A stretch of DNA of 29,058 nt. It comes from an uncultured Oribacterium sp. (GTDB lineage Bacteria; Bacillota; Clostridia; Lachnospirales; Lachnospiraceae). The position numbers and the translations under genes were made by a program. A model generated the notes under the pieces. The model saw only the letters and a list, made by a program, of their open reading frames with translations. It was not told where the DNA came from and searched no databases. Below, in pieces: positions 1 to 7,796 of this stretch. Where the stretch lies: positions 1-29,058 of the forward strand of contig CALAOB010000023.1 in the NCBI GenBank assembly GCA_937927445.1, in the 5' to 3' direction. Numbering within the stretch: the first letter of the stretch is position 1; each line of letters opens with the position of its first letter.

Positions 1-60
1 CCCCATCAGCATCGCTGCTGCGATGACCCCTGCCGTTACCTTACGATACATTCTTCTCAT
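1..60 (-). CDS. 5' end of a secreted protein gene, possibly ModA (cut by window edge)
   Basis: Only the first 20 codons are present. They start at an ATG at 60, preceded by a good ribosome site (AAGGAG, 9 bases upstream). The peptide has a basic stretch (RRMYRK) followed by a small hydrophobic run (VTAGVIAAAMLMG), which is the start of a signal peptide or lipoprotein leader. It lies directly downstream of a molybdenum-cofactor unit and behind its own promoter with a palindrome over the -10. A molybdate ABC transporter binding protein (ModA) is therefore the likeliest identity. That is inference from context, because no mature-protein sequence is visible. Confidence 0.55.
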   Translation of the reverse strand, partial: MRRMYRKVTAGVIAAAMLMG

Positions 61-83
61 AGTCTTACTCTCCTTCAAAATGT

Positions 84-109
84 ATATACAGTGCGTCCTG
101 CACGTATAT
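84..109. promoter_or_regulatory. Imperfect palindrome, candidate ModE-type operator
   Basis: ATATAC-a-GTGC, a 5-base centre, then GCAC-GTATAT. The 10-bp arms differ by one inserted base. It overlaps the predicted -10 of the gene starting at 60, where a repressor would act. ModE sites in other bacteria also have TATA-rich arms. A ModE-type DNA-binding domain is encoded at 6677-7660, so autogenous molybdate control is plausible but unproven. Confidence 0.45.
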
Positions 110-133
110 CTGCTATTTACGTTGCGCGATCAA
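105..133 (-). promoter_or_regulatory. Predicted sigma-70 promoter of the secreted-protein gene
   Basis: Read on the minus strand: TTGATC (128-133), a 17-base spacer, then GATATA (105-110). The -35 is fair and the -10 is weak. It lies 45 bases upstream of the ATG at 60 and overlaps the palindrome at 84-109. The rest of 61-232 holds no convincing gene. Confidence 0.4.
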
Positions 134-232
134 GCCACAGCTCAGATCTTACGCATCCGGGCCTGCACGCGCTCTTCCATCAGGCCAATGCCTCCATGCG
201 GCACCCGCCCTTCGCATGTCTGCGTTTTCCGA

Positions 233-1165
233 CTAATCCGTCGCCGTCCCGCGCAGGATGCCGAGTCCATGTGCCAGTGGCTTCAGCAGAAATTCGAGGT
301 TCTCCCGACAGGCCTTCGGGCTCCCCGGCAGATTGATGATGAGGCTCTGCTTCCGGATGCCTGCCGTCTGTCGGCTGAGAATCGCATTCGGCGTATACTT
401 CAGACTGTCAGCCCGAAGTGCCTCACCGATTCCCGGGACCTCCCGGTCACACACGGCCTTCGTCGCCTCCGGTGTCAGATCCCGCAGGCTGAAGCCGGTG
501 CCGCCGGTCGTGAAGATGACACTGATCTGCCGCTGATCCGCGAGGCGCGTGAGCTCCAGCTCGAGACGCGGACGCCCATCCGGAAGCACCAGCTGCTCCA
601 GGACCTGATAGCCCGCCGCCTCCAGCATTTCCCGGATCAGCGGTCCGGATTTGTCCTCATACTCGCCCCTCGACGCACGGTCCGATAAGGTGATCACCGC
701 AGCCGTAAACGGACGCTCCGGATCTGCCTCGATCAGCGTGATCTCATCGCCCGGCTTCACGACACCACCCTTGAGAACGATGGTAAAGACACCTTCCCGC
801 GGCATGATGCAGTCGCCGACGACCTTATAGATCTCACAGTGACTGTGGCAGGCCTTGCCGATCTGGCTGAGCTCCAGCAGACAGTCGCCGATCTGGAAAC
901 GCGTGCCCACCGGCAGCGTCCGAAGATCGAAGCCCTCACACACGATGTTCTCTCCGAACGCACCGAACGCCACATCAGCACCCCGCTTCCGGAACTCCTC
1001 GATCTTCTCATACGCCAGCAGACTCACCTGCCGGTGCCAGTGACCGGCATGCGCATCCCCTTTGATGCCCCAGTCCGGCTTCAGCGTAATCGCATCCACC
1101 GGCTTCTTCTGTGTTCCCTTCTGTGCACTGGTACAGACCGCCAGTACCTTTCCCTTTCTATTCAC
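233..1165 (-). CDS. MOSC domain-MogA fusion protein
   Basis: Two molybdenum-cofactor domains in one chain of about 310 residues. The N-terminal half is a MOSC domain (GDAHAGHWHRQ; conserved Cys/His in GKACHSHCEIY), a fold used to bind or transfer sulfur to the molybdenum centre. The C-terminal half is MogA/MoaB-like (FTTGGTGFSLRD; INLPGSPKA), which adenylates molybdopterin before metal insertion. An ATG at 1195 has no ribosome site. GTG codons at 1168 and 1165 sit 5 and 8 bases after a strong AAGGAAGGAG, so I chose 1165; the protein would then begin VNRKGKVLAV. It is the last gene of the cofactor unit, separated from moaA by about 130 bases. The fusion is common in clostridia. Identity is firm, the exact start less so. 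Confidence 0.9.
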   Translation of the reverse strand: MNRKGKVLAVCTSAQKGTQKKPVDAITLKPDWGIKGDAHAGHWHRQVSLLAYEKIEEFRKRGADVAFGAFGENIVCEGFDLRTLPVGTRFQIGDCLLELSQIGKACHSHCEIYKVVGDCIMPREGVFTIVLKGGVVKPGDEITLIEADPERPFTAAVITLSDRASRGEYEDKSGPLIREMLEAAGYQVLEQLVLPDGRPRLELELTRLADQRQISVIFTTGGTGFSLRDLTPEATKAVCDREVPGIGEALRADSLKYTPNAILSRQTAGIRKQSLIINLPGSPKACRENLEFLLKPLAHGLGILRGTATD

Positions 1166-1296
1166 CACGAAGTCTCCTTCCTTTCCATACTTCATACGGA
1201 ATCGGCCATATCCATCAGGCCACTACAGTTCATTTCATACATATGTGGTCATGATTTCCCGTCTTTTGTGTATACATTCTTCGTCACCTGCTCCCG

Positions 1297-2277
1297 TCAG
1301 CCCCCGATCTCCACCATCTCCCGAAGCTCCGTCACCTGTGCACGCTCCTCGAAGCAGTGCGCCTCCGGCTTCCGCCGGATGGCTTCCTCGATCGCCTGCC
1401 GAAGCAGTGTCTGACGTTCCGTCGCATCCGCTCGCTCAAAAATCGACTTGATATCGATCGTATCGCCATAGCAGAGGCACGGCTTCAGCTTTCCGGTCGA
1501 GGTCAGACGGATACGGTTACACTGTGCACAGAATTTTCCGTGCATCGCGCTGATGAAGCCGATGGATCCCTGAAAGCCCGGAAGCCGAAGATAGCTCGCC
1601 GGTCCGTTTCCATGGACACGCGCATCCTCGACCGTCCCCGGATACCTCGCCATCAGCGCCGCACGCAGGTCCTCGTTATAGATGACATCGAAGTCCTTCC
1701 CGTAGCCGATCGGCATCATCTCGATGAAGCGCACATCGATCGGCTGAAGACGCGCGAGCTCGACAAGCTCCGCCCATTCCGACGCATTGCTGTCCCGCTG
1801 CAGCACGACATTCAGCTTCACCGGTATGCCGAGGGCCAATGCCTCCTGAATCCCCTTCGTCACGCGCCCGAGCGCATCGAAGCCGGTGATATCCTGAAAG
1901 CGCGCCGGCTTCAGTGTATCAAGGCTCACATTGACGGCATCCAGTCCGGCAGCGCTCAGCTTCGGCAGGTTTTCCGACAGCATCACGCCGTTCGTCGTCA
2001 TCGTCACCTGCTCGACCCCCGGAATCCGCTTCAGCATCCCGACGAAGTCCGCGCAGCCGAGTCGCGCGAGCGGTTCCCCTCCCGTCACCTTGAAGCGGGT
2101 GATCCCGCAGCGGACCGCCGCCTCCGCGATCTCCACCAGCTCCTCGTAGCGGAGGATGTCCTTCATCGCCACCTTATCGCTCACGCCGTTCGGCATGCAG
2201 TATCGACAGCGGAGATTACATCGATCGGTGATCGAGATCCGCATATAATTAATTTTCCGGTCAAATGTATCTTTCAT
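1297..2277 (-). CDS. moaA: GTP 3',8-cyclase MoaA
   Basis: Radical-SAM enzyme for the first step of molybdopterin synthesis, converting GTP to 3',8-cyclo-GTP. The N-terminal cluster motif is C20-x3-C24-x2-C27 (CNLRCRYC). The second cluster is C250-x2-C253-x13-C267, exactly the MoaA spacing. The protein ends in the conserved Gly-Gly pair (EIGG) needed for catalysis in the family. At 326 residues it is full length. It starts at an ATG 13 bases after the XdhC-like gene, with a moderate ribosome site (GAGATGAGAT). Its usual partner moaC is not in this window, so it must be elsewhere in the genome. Confidence 0.96.
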   Translation of the reverse strand: MKDTFDRKINYMRISITDRCNLRCRYCMPNGVSDKVAMKDILRYEELVEIAEAAVRCGITRFKVTGGEPLARLGCADFVGMLKRIPGVEQVTMTTNGVMLSENLPKLSAAGLDAVNVSLDTLKPARFQDITGFDALGRVTKGIQEALALGIPVKLNVVLQRDSNASEWAELVELARLQPIDVRFIEMMPIGYGKDFDVIYNEDLRAALMARYPGTVEDARVHGNGPASYLRLPGFQGSIGFISAMHGKFCAQCNRIRLTSTGKLKPCLCYGDTIDIKSIFERADATERQTLLRQAIEEAIRRKPEAHCFEERAQVTELREMVEIGG

Positions 2278-2290
2278 CTTTTATCTCATC

Positions 2291-3334
2291 TCAAATTGCT
2301 TCCATCAGCACATCCAGCACGCCACCGCAGACCATGCCTTCCTCGGATGCCGCATCATCCGTGAGGTCCACATGATAGAGAATCGGCTTCGGGTCTTCAT
2401 CCAGCAGCATCTCCCGGCCACGTCGCATGACGTCGGCCTCGACACAGCCGCCGCCGATGGTACCGATACAGTGCCCGTCCGGCAGAATCAGCATCTTCGT
2501 CCCGACTTCCCGCGGTGCCGAGCCCTTACGGGTCACGATCGTCGTGAGGATCTTCCGTCCCTCCATCGGGCGCTCGTGCGGGTTCGCGCCCAGGATGGCA
2601 TCCAGGATTTCCTTCGGATAGCCGAAGTTCCGCTTCTTCTGATTCTTCACCTCGATGATCTCGGCCATCACCGACACCGCGATCTCCTCTGGGGTCTCCG
2701 CACCGATGGCGAGCCCGATCGGTGTATACACCGCATCAAGCACCTCACGCGGGATGCCCTCCTCTGCGAGCTTCTCCTTCACGATGCGCACCCGCCGCTT
2801 CGACCCCATCAGGCCGATGTAGGCGTGCGGCTTCCGTGCGATCACCCGCAGGCAGTCCTGATCCCAGCGGTGTCCCCGTGTCACGATGACGAAGTAGGTA
2901 TCCCCATCCCCCGGAATCTGCTCCAGGGCCTTCATGAACTCGTCGCAGATCACCTGATCGGCACCTGCGATTCGGGCATTGTTTGCAAACATCGGCCGGT
3001 CATCGATGCAGGTCACGCGACAGCCGATCATCCGTCCGATCCTGATGATCGGCATCGACACATGCCCGGCGCCCAGCACGACGAGCTTCTTCTCATGTCC
3101 GAGCAGCTCCGCGTAGATCCGCTGCCCATCGATGTCGAGGATCCCGCTTTCAGAAACCGCTGCCGCTTCTGCCGCATGCTGTGTGAAAAATCCGTCGGCA
3201 TCCGACGTCCATGCGATTTCCCGATTGGAAATCAGCGCCTTTTCACCGAAGCCCTCGCCCTCCAGCAGCGTCAGAATATAGTTTTCGTAATTCGGATTCA
3301 GCCCGCTGATTTCCTCATATAGTTCTGTCCCCAT
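2291..3334 (-). CDS. XdhC/CoxI-family molybdenum hydroxylase accessory protein, domains in swapped order
   Basis: XdhC-type proteins bind the molybdenum cofactor, help sulfurate it and deliver it to xanthine-dehydrogenase-type enzymes. Here the Rossmann part comes first (VVLGAGHVSMPI near residue 85) and the XdhC_CoxI signature comes second (GSAPREVGTKM near 271-281, GTIGGGCVEAD near 291). In classic XdhC the order is the reverse. The upstream gene's TGA overlaps a GTG at 3358. An ATG at 3334 lies 7 bases after GGGAGG and is the better start, giving 347 residues. The overlap implies translational coupling to the MoeA-like gene. It most likely serves the hydroxylase encoded at 13080-18454. Confidence 0.88.
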   Translation of the reverse strand: MGTELYEEISGLNPNYENYILTLLEGEGFGEKALISNREIAWTSDADGFFTQHAAEAAAVSESGILDIDGQRIYAELLGHEKKLVVLGAGHVSMPIIRIGRMIGCRVTCIDDRPMFANNARIAGADQVICDEFMKALEQIPGDGDTYFVIVTRGHRWDQDCLRVIARKPHAYIGLMGSKRRVRIVKEKLAEEGIPREVLDAVYTPIGLAIGAETPEEIAVSVMAEIIEVKNQKKRNFGYPKEILDAILGANPHERPMEGRKILTTIVTRKGSAPREVGTKMLILPDGHCIGTIGGGCVEADVMRRGREMLLDEDPKPILYHVDLTDDAASEEGMVCGGVLDVLMEAI

Positions 3335-3354
3335 CTTCTTTCCTCCCTCTGTTC

Positions 3355-4389
3355 TCACGCGTACGCACCGAAGCCGCAGTTCGGGAAGGTACAGCTCGCG
3401 CAGTGCTGGCAGTATCCGCCGACACCGAGTCGGTCAATGTCTTCTTTCGTTACGATATCGCCGGCCATCACACGTGGCAGAATCAGGTCGAAGATCGTCC
3501 GCCCCGCATACATCACACAGCCCGGCAGGCCCAGCATCGGGATCTCATCATGAGCTCCCTTATAGGCCAGCATGAACATCGCGCCCGGCAGCACCGGTGC
3601 CCCATAGCTCACCACCCGATCCGCTGTTTTTCCGATGGCGTACGGCGTCTTGTCATCCGGATCGACGCTCATGCCACCCGTGCAAAGCACCATATCCGCC
3701 CCAGCCGCCAGCACCTTTTCGATGCACGCGATCTCCATCTCCGGATCATCCGAGCTGTACTCATGCGCGACCACCTCAGCCCCGAAGGCCTTGATCTTCG
3801 CCTGCACCACCGGCGTAAAGGTATCCTGGATCCGTCCGTAGTACACCTCGTTGCCCGTCGTCACGATCCCTACCTTTTTATGCTGGTATGGCATGAGTCG
3901 GAACAGCGGCTCCTCTCCCACGAGCTTCTGCACAGTTTCCATCTTCTCCATCTCGATGATCAGCGGGATGATCCGCATCCCGGCCACATGCTGGTCCTTT
4001 TTCACCGGATAGTTATTGTGGAGCGAAGCGATCATCATCTGGCCATAGGCATTGACCTGCCCGAGACGCGCGACATCGATCTTCAGCAGTCCATCACAGT
4101 CGGCGATCAGCTCGATCTTTCCTTCCTTGATATCCTCGTTCCGGCGAAGATGCTCGTTTTTGCAGAGATCGTACAGCACCATCGCCGCATCATTCTCATG
4201 CATCATCGTTTCATTGACCTCCCAGATGTAGATATGGTCCTTTCCGACCGAAAGCAGCACCGGCACATCCTCCTCCGTGATGATATGTCCCTTTCGGAAC
4301 ACCGGTCCCTTCTTCACGCCCCGGATGATCTGTGTGATGTCATGACAGAGCATCTGGCCCACCGCATCTTCTGTTTTCATCAGCTTCAT
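3355..4389 (-). CDS. MoeA-like molybdopterin-binding protein with four-cysteine tail
   Basis: The central to C-terminal part is a MoCF_biosynth (MogA/MoeA) domain: VGIVTTGNEV near residue 173, CTGGMSVDPDD at 236-246 and LGLPGCVMYAGRT near 287. These residues bind molybdopterin in MoeA, which inserts molybdate. The N-terminal half does not obviously match MoeA domains I/II, and the total of 344 residues is shorter than the usual 400 or so. The last 20 residues hold Cys327, 330, 333 and 338, spaced like a metal or Fe-S site. Such shortened MoeA-like proteins go with clostridial molybdenum hydroxylase clusters. It follows the phosphatase gene by 4 bases, with the ribosome site AGGAG spanning that gene's stop. 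Confidence 0.85.
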   Translation of the reverse strand: MKLMKTEDAVGQMLCHDITQIIRGVKKGPVFRKGHIITEEDVPVLLSVGKDHIYIWEVNETMMHENDAAMVLYDLCKNEHLRRNEDIKEGKIELIADCDGLLKIDVARLGQVNAYGQMMIASLHNNYPVKKDQHVAGMRIIPLIIEMEKMETVQKLVGEEPLFRLMPYQHKKVGIVTTGNEVYYGRIQDTFTPVVQAKIKAFGAEVVAHEYSSDDPEMEIACIEKVLAAGADMVLCTGGMSVDPDDKTPYAIGKTADRVVSYGAPVLPGAMFMLAYKGAHDEIPMLGLPGCVMYAGRTIFDLILPRVMAGDIVTKEDIDRLGVGGYCQHCASCTFPNCGFGAYA

Positions 4390-4393
4390 ACTT

Positions 4394-5632
4394 TTATCTC
4401 CTGTTTTTTATGATCTTTTTTTCGATTTTCAGCGTCTTCGCGAGCATCGCATCGTGCTGCGCACAGGCCTCCGGCGAGCGGCACTTCTTCCGGCTCTCCC
4501 GGAAGCGCTCCTCCACAGACACCAGCCTATCCTCCTGTACGCGCTTGTCGGCATAAAAGAGGATCTCCGCCTCCGTGAGGGGCCCCTGCGCCTCCCGCTC
4601 GCTGTATGCCGCCTCATGATGCACTGCGACGAGCGCCGCGATGGCCGGATAGCCCTCCTTCCGGATGGCCTCCGCCGACACCCGCGCATGCTCCTTCTCC
4701 GCCCGGCAGAGATCATGAAGGAGACACGCCTTCATCACCCGCACCCGGTTCAGCCCGGGCATCTGCATGCCGTCCATCAGCTGATCTGCGACCTCGGCGA
4801 CCTTCCGCATATGGCGGATCACCTGCTTCGGCGTCTCGTATTTCTGATACAACCGTGTGATTTCTGCCGCATCCAGCAGCTCTTCCGGGCGTACGCCAAT
4901 GCCGTCGGGCGTCACACAGATACCCTCCCGGCAGGCTTTGATCCCCGCAGCTTCGCTACCTGGTGCGGCATCTAGCTTCCTGTCAACGCTCACATCCGAC
5001 CTCTCCGCTGTGCGTAAGGCTTCACCATCCACATCCTCACTATTTAACAGAAGTTCCGTGACCGATGCGTACGGCAGCGAGATGTCCATCAGATGGTCCA
5101 GATTCCGCCCTGTCAGCAGGCTGAGGTATGCCCGAATCACGCCGGCATGCGCGACGATGAGGAGGATTTCCGACTCGTCCATATCCGACAAACAAGCCTC
5201 GATGGCCTTCCGAAATCGGATTCCGGCCTCGAGAAAGCTCTCTCCTCCGGGTGTATGGTACGTTCCGAGTGCATGTCCCCGTGCCTCATACGCCTCCGGA
5301 AAGCGTTCCCTGATTTCCCGAACGCTCTTTCCTTCCCACTCTCCGAGGTCGATTTCATGCAGCGCCTCGACGACGAAAGGTTCCGGAAGTACGATTCCCC
5401 CATCAGAAAGCATACGCTGGATTTCCTCCGCCGTCTGACGACATCGCTGCAGCGGACTGGTCAGGATGCGAACTGTGGTAGTCGCCGACAGATGCTGGAG
5501 GAAATACCGCCCGAGCCGAGCTGCCTCGGCGCTGCCCCGCATGCTGAGAGGGAGGTCGGTCACGCCGATATATACTTTTTCACTTGTGCTTTGCTCCGGC
5601 ATCCCGTGCCGGACCAGATAGATCCGTCGCAT
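4394..5632 (-). CDS. Histidine phosphatase-HD domain fusion
   Basis: Residues 1-195 are a histidine phosphatase of the phosphoglycerate-mutase/CobC type. RHG holds catalytic His9, SPLQRCRQTAE and HTPGGES follow, and a second histidine (His162) sits in VAHAGV. Residues 236-412 contain an HD phosphohydrolase domain (LLHDLCRAEKEH, His306-Asp307; VHHEA near 338). The two are joined by a hydrophilic linker, residues 198-232, that looks like an added low-complexity stretch. Its place inside a cofactor operon suggests hydrolysis of a phosphorylated pterin, a nucleotide by-product or an alpha-ribazole-like substrate, but none can be assigned. It starts one base after the methyltransferase stop (TGACATG), so it is probably translationally coupled. 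Confidence 0.85.
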   Translation of the reverse strand: MRRIYLVRHGMPEQSTSEKVYIGVTDLPLSMRGSAEAARLGRYFLQHLSATTTVRILTSPLQRCRQTAEEIQRMLSDGGIVLPEPFVVEALHEIDLGEWEGKSVREIRERFPEAYEARGHALGTYHTPGGESFLEAGIRFRKAIEACLSDMDESEILLIVAHAGVIRAYLSLLTGRNLDHLMDISLPYASVTELLLNSEDVDGEALRTAERSDVSVDRKLDAAPGSEAAGIKACREGICVTPDGIGVRPEELLDAAEITRLYQKYETPKQVIRHMRKVAEVADQLMDGMQMPGLNRVRVMKACLLHDLCRAEKEHARVSAEAIRKEGYPAIAALVAVHHEAAYSEREAQGPLTEAEILFYADKRVQEDRLVSVEERFRESRKKCRSPEACAQHDAMLAKTLKIEKKIIKNRR

Positions 5633-5633
5633 G

Positions 5634-6581
5634 TCACACCTTCATCAGTACCGCTGTGCCATGAAGATCCATGAGCGGCACCACGAAGAGCTCGTGTGCG
5701 CAGCAGTACTCATCCACCGCCATCTTCACGCCTTCGAACTGACAGCTCGTATAGTCGTGGATGAGGATGCGACCGCCTGGAGCCAGCCGCGGATAGAAGT
5801 AGCGGAGCCCCTCGCGCGTCGGCTCATAGAGATCCGGATCCAGACTCACCAGGGCGAAGCAGGGTTCACTTCTTTCTTCACGCTGTTCTGTATGAGAGCT
5901 ACTGCACGAAACCACAGCGTTCACGGGCTCCTGCGTCACATCACTGTCAGCGGCCTCCATGAAATCCAGACTCTCCGGAAAATAGCCCTGTACGAAGCGA
6001 GCCTTCTCGGGATGCGGCAGCCGGCTGCGCACGAGCTCGATCGTAGTATCCGCGAAGCTCCGACGCTGCGCCTTCATCCCTGTACGCTCCGCCTCGATGG
6101 CGAGGTCGCGCGCATGAAAGCCCTCGAAGGTATCGAAAAGCCAGAGTCTTCGTTCCGGAAACAGTCGATTGATCTCCGCGGCAAATGCCCCTTGGTACAC
6201 GCCGAGCTCTGCGACATCGCCTGGGATTTTCCGTGCTTCGATCTCCCGCGCATGGAGGCGCAGAGCCGACAGCCGGACATCCTGTATCGCCCGTATGCTG
6301 CCAAGATCTGTGCAGACACCCGTAAAACCAGCCGCCTCGATCTGCTTTCGGATCAGCTTCTCTGCCTCCGCGTTCAGAATCGCGAGGATGATTTCCTCCG
6401 GTTGAAGCCGCAGTGCTTCTTCCAGGCTCAGCACCGGCAGGCCATCCAGCATCTTTCCCTGCTTTTCCTTATCATTATCGATAAAACACATGAGCTCCTG
6501 CGTGGCCGGCAGCCAGGTCCGCACCATCATCCCCGCCTGTCCGGCACCGAAAATGGCGATCCGTTTTGTGTCTGTTTTCAT
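5634..6581 (-). CDS. SAM-dependent methyltransferase (TylF/MycF-like) with N-terminal Rossmann domain
   Basis: The first 90 residues form a nucleotide-binding fold (RIAIFGAGQAGMM, then CFIDNDKEKQG), like the sensor-type Rossmann domains of PglD or CoA-binding proteins. The rest resembles TylF/MycF O-methyltransferases: ELGVYQGAFAAEI (SAM loop), LWLFDTFEGFH, LDPDLYEPTREGL and GGRILIHDY (metal and catalytic acids). An in-frame start lies at 6668, but the ATG at 6581 has AGGAAGGGGACAGGAA just before it and begins at the domain boundary, giving 315 residues. A Ser/Glu-rich insert of about 32 residues (5859-5954) interrupts the methyltransferase domain. The substrate is unknown. Its place between the cofactor nucleotidyltransferase and the phosphatase-HD gene is the only clue. 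Confidence 0.8.
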   Translation of the reverse strand: MKTDTKRIAIFGAGQAGMMVRTWLPATQELMCFIDNDKEKQGKMLDGLPVLSLEEALRLQPEEIILAILNAEAEKLIRKQIEAAGFTGVCTDLGSIRAIQDVRLSALRLHAREIEARKIPGDVAELGVYQGAFAAEINRLFPERRLWLFDTFEGFHARDLAIEAERTGMKAQRRSFADTTIELVRSRLPHPEKARFVQGYFPESLDFMEAADSDVTQEPVNAVVSCSSSHTEQREERSEPCFALVSLDPDLYEPTREGLRYFYPRLAPGGRILIHDYTSCQFEGVKMAVDEYCCAHELFVVPLMDLHGTAVLMKV

Positions 6582-6676
6582 TTCCTGTCCCCTTCCTGCG
6601 ATCTCGATCTTGCGTCGCACTGCTTCGTTCACGCCTACGCATGCGGCCGCGGCCAGACATAAACGCACATCACAGC

Positions 6677-7660
6677 TTAGGTATCCCCCATATCACCCTG
6701 CAGATTCGACTTTTTCAGCCAGTCCCCATGGAGGAATATCTCATCGAACTTCTGCTGCACGATCTCATTCATCTCCCGCTCGAGCTGCTCATACAGCAGG
6801 ATCAGCTTCTCTCCATGCTTCGAGATCACCGACTTGCCACCATACTTTCCGCCCGGCTGACGCTCGACGATGCGGTAGCCCAATTCATTTTCACAGTCAT
6901 GGATGATGGTCCAGCCCTTACTGTAGGAGATGCCGCATTTCTCGCAGGCCTCCCGGACACTGCCGGTTGACGCGATCTGTCGAAACAGATTCACGGTGCC
7001 CGGGCCGAAAAACGGCTTCGAATTACACAGCCGTACCCGGATATCCGGTCGCATCAGACGTGCATTATGAAGATCCAGCAGATTCTGATAATCCTCCTTC
7101 GTATCGGCGTCCATCACCGCGCCATCGTCGTCGACGCTGATCTGCAGCACTGTGCCCGCGCCGGTCTGTCCGAAGGACTCGTAGGCGCCCCGCATCCCGC
7201 GTTCACCGGTATACTGAAGCACATACTCCACCGCCCGGTGACTGAGCAGGATCGGATGCCCCGGTCGCGCATGACAGTACGGCACGATGATATCCGCACT
7301 CTCCACACGATTCATCTCCGCCTTTACGGTTTCATCCGTAAAAAACGGCACATCGACCGGACAGAAAAACACCGCATCGCAGCGATCCTTCAGATACGAA
7401 AAGCCGATACAGGCAGAGTCAAACATCCTGGTCGTCTCGTAATGATCATTTCGCAGAAAGACCACACCGGATCCCTTCAGGGACTTCTCCAGCTCCTCGC
7501 CACGATAGCCCGTCACGATCGCGATATCCTGTATGCCTGCACGCTGAAAATTCGTGATGACACGATCCGCGAAGGTCATATCCCCGATCTTCATCAGCTG
7601 TTTAAAATCATTCATTCGTTTCGACATCCCCGCCGCCACGATCACTGCTCCGAATCTCAT
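6677..7660 (-). CDS. MobA/MocA-like nucleotidyltransferase fused to a ModE-type DNA-binding domain
   Basis: Residues 1-200 are a MobA/MocA-type nucleotidyltransferase: AVIVAAGMSKRM (NTP loop), CPVDVPFF (metal-binding Asp) and a conserved GHPILL. Xanthine-dehydrogenase-type enzymes need molybdopterin cytosine dinucleotide, so MocA (CTP) activity is likelier than MobA (GTP). Residues 205-310 match the ModE winged helix (GPGTVNLFRQIASTGSVREA, SYSKGWTIIHDCE, GGKYGG). No TOBE molybdate-sensing domains follow. The fusion could link cofactor nucleotide attachment to transcription. It is the first gene of the cofactor unit, with AGGAGTTTAT before the ATG and a promoter 40 bases upstream. Confidence 0.92.
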   Translation of the reverse strand: MRFGAVIVAAGMSKRMNDFKQLMKIGDMTFADRVITNFQRAGIQDIAIVTGYRGEELEKSLKGSGVVFLRNDHYETTRMFDSACIGFSYLKDRCDAVFFCPVDVPFFTDETVKAEMNRVESADIIVPYCHARPGHPILLSHRAVEYVLQYTGERGMRGAYESFGQTGAGTVLQISVDDDGAVMDADTKEDYQNLLDLHNARLMRPDIRVRLCNSKPFFGPGTVNLFRQIASTGSVREACEKCGISYSKGWTIIHDCENELGYRIVERQPGGKYGGKSVISKHGEKLILLYEQLEREMNEIVQQKFDEIFLHGDWLKKSNLQGDMGDT

Positions 7661-7686
7661 ATAAACTCCTGTCTATGCACTATGTC

Positions 7687-7698
7687 GGTCGTTTGACC
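7687..7698. promoter_or_regulatory. Palindrome just downstream of the cofactor-operon -10
   Basis: GGTC-GTTT-GACC, with perfect 4-bp arms, sits directly after the predicted -10 at 7700-7705. It shares GGTCGTT with the repeats at the hydroxylase promoter (18534-18540). On its other strand it shares GGTCAAACG with the thiF-like promoter (20706-20714). It is a candidate site for the TetR regulator encoded at 18867-19556. Confidence 0.4.
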
Positions 7699-7699
7699 T

Positions 7700-7728
7700 A
7701 GTATACCACTTTTATCGTCTTTTTTCAG
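7700..7728 (-). promoter_or_regulatory. Predicted promoter of the molybdenum-cofactor operon
   Basis: On the minus strand: a weak -35 (CTGAAA, 7723-7728), a 17-base spacer and TATACT (7700-7705) preceded by TGG, which forms an extended -10. It is 40 bases upstream of the ATG at 7660. The 136-base gap to the thioesterase gene otherwise holds only AT-rich sequence. Confidence 0.55.
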
Positions 7729-7796
7729 TAAACGATTCGTATTTTTATAACATTCGACGGCACATTTCACAAAACAGAGATGAATCACGTGATACC

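Noticed and set aside
115..232. Short minus-strand frame ending MEERVQARMRKI after the MOSC-MogA gene
   Set aside because: It is protein-like but only about 12-20 codons long, without a clear ribosome site or homologue. It may be a remnant, but the support is too thin.
7661..7796. Moco riboswitch ahead of the cofactor operon
   Set aside because: The leader after the predicted promoter is only about 35 bases, too short for that RNA.
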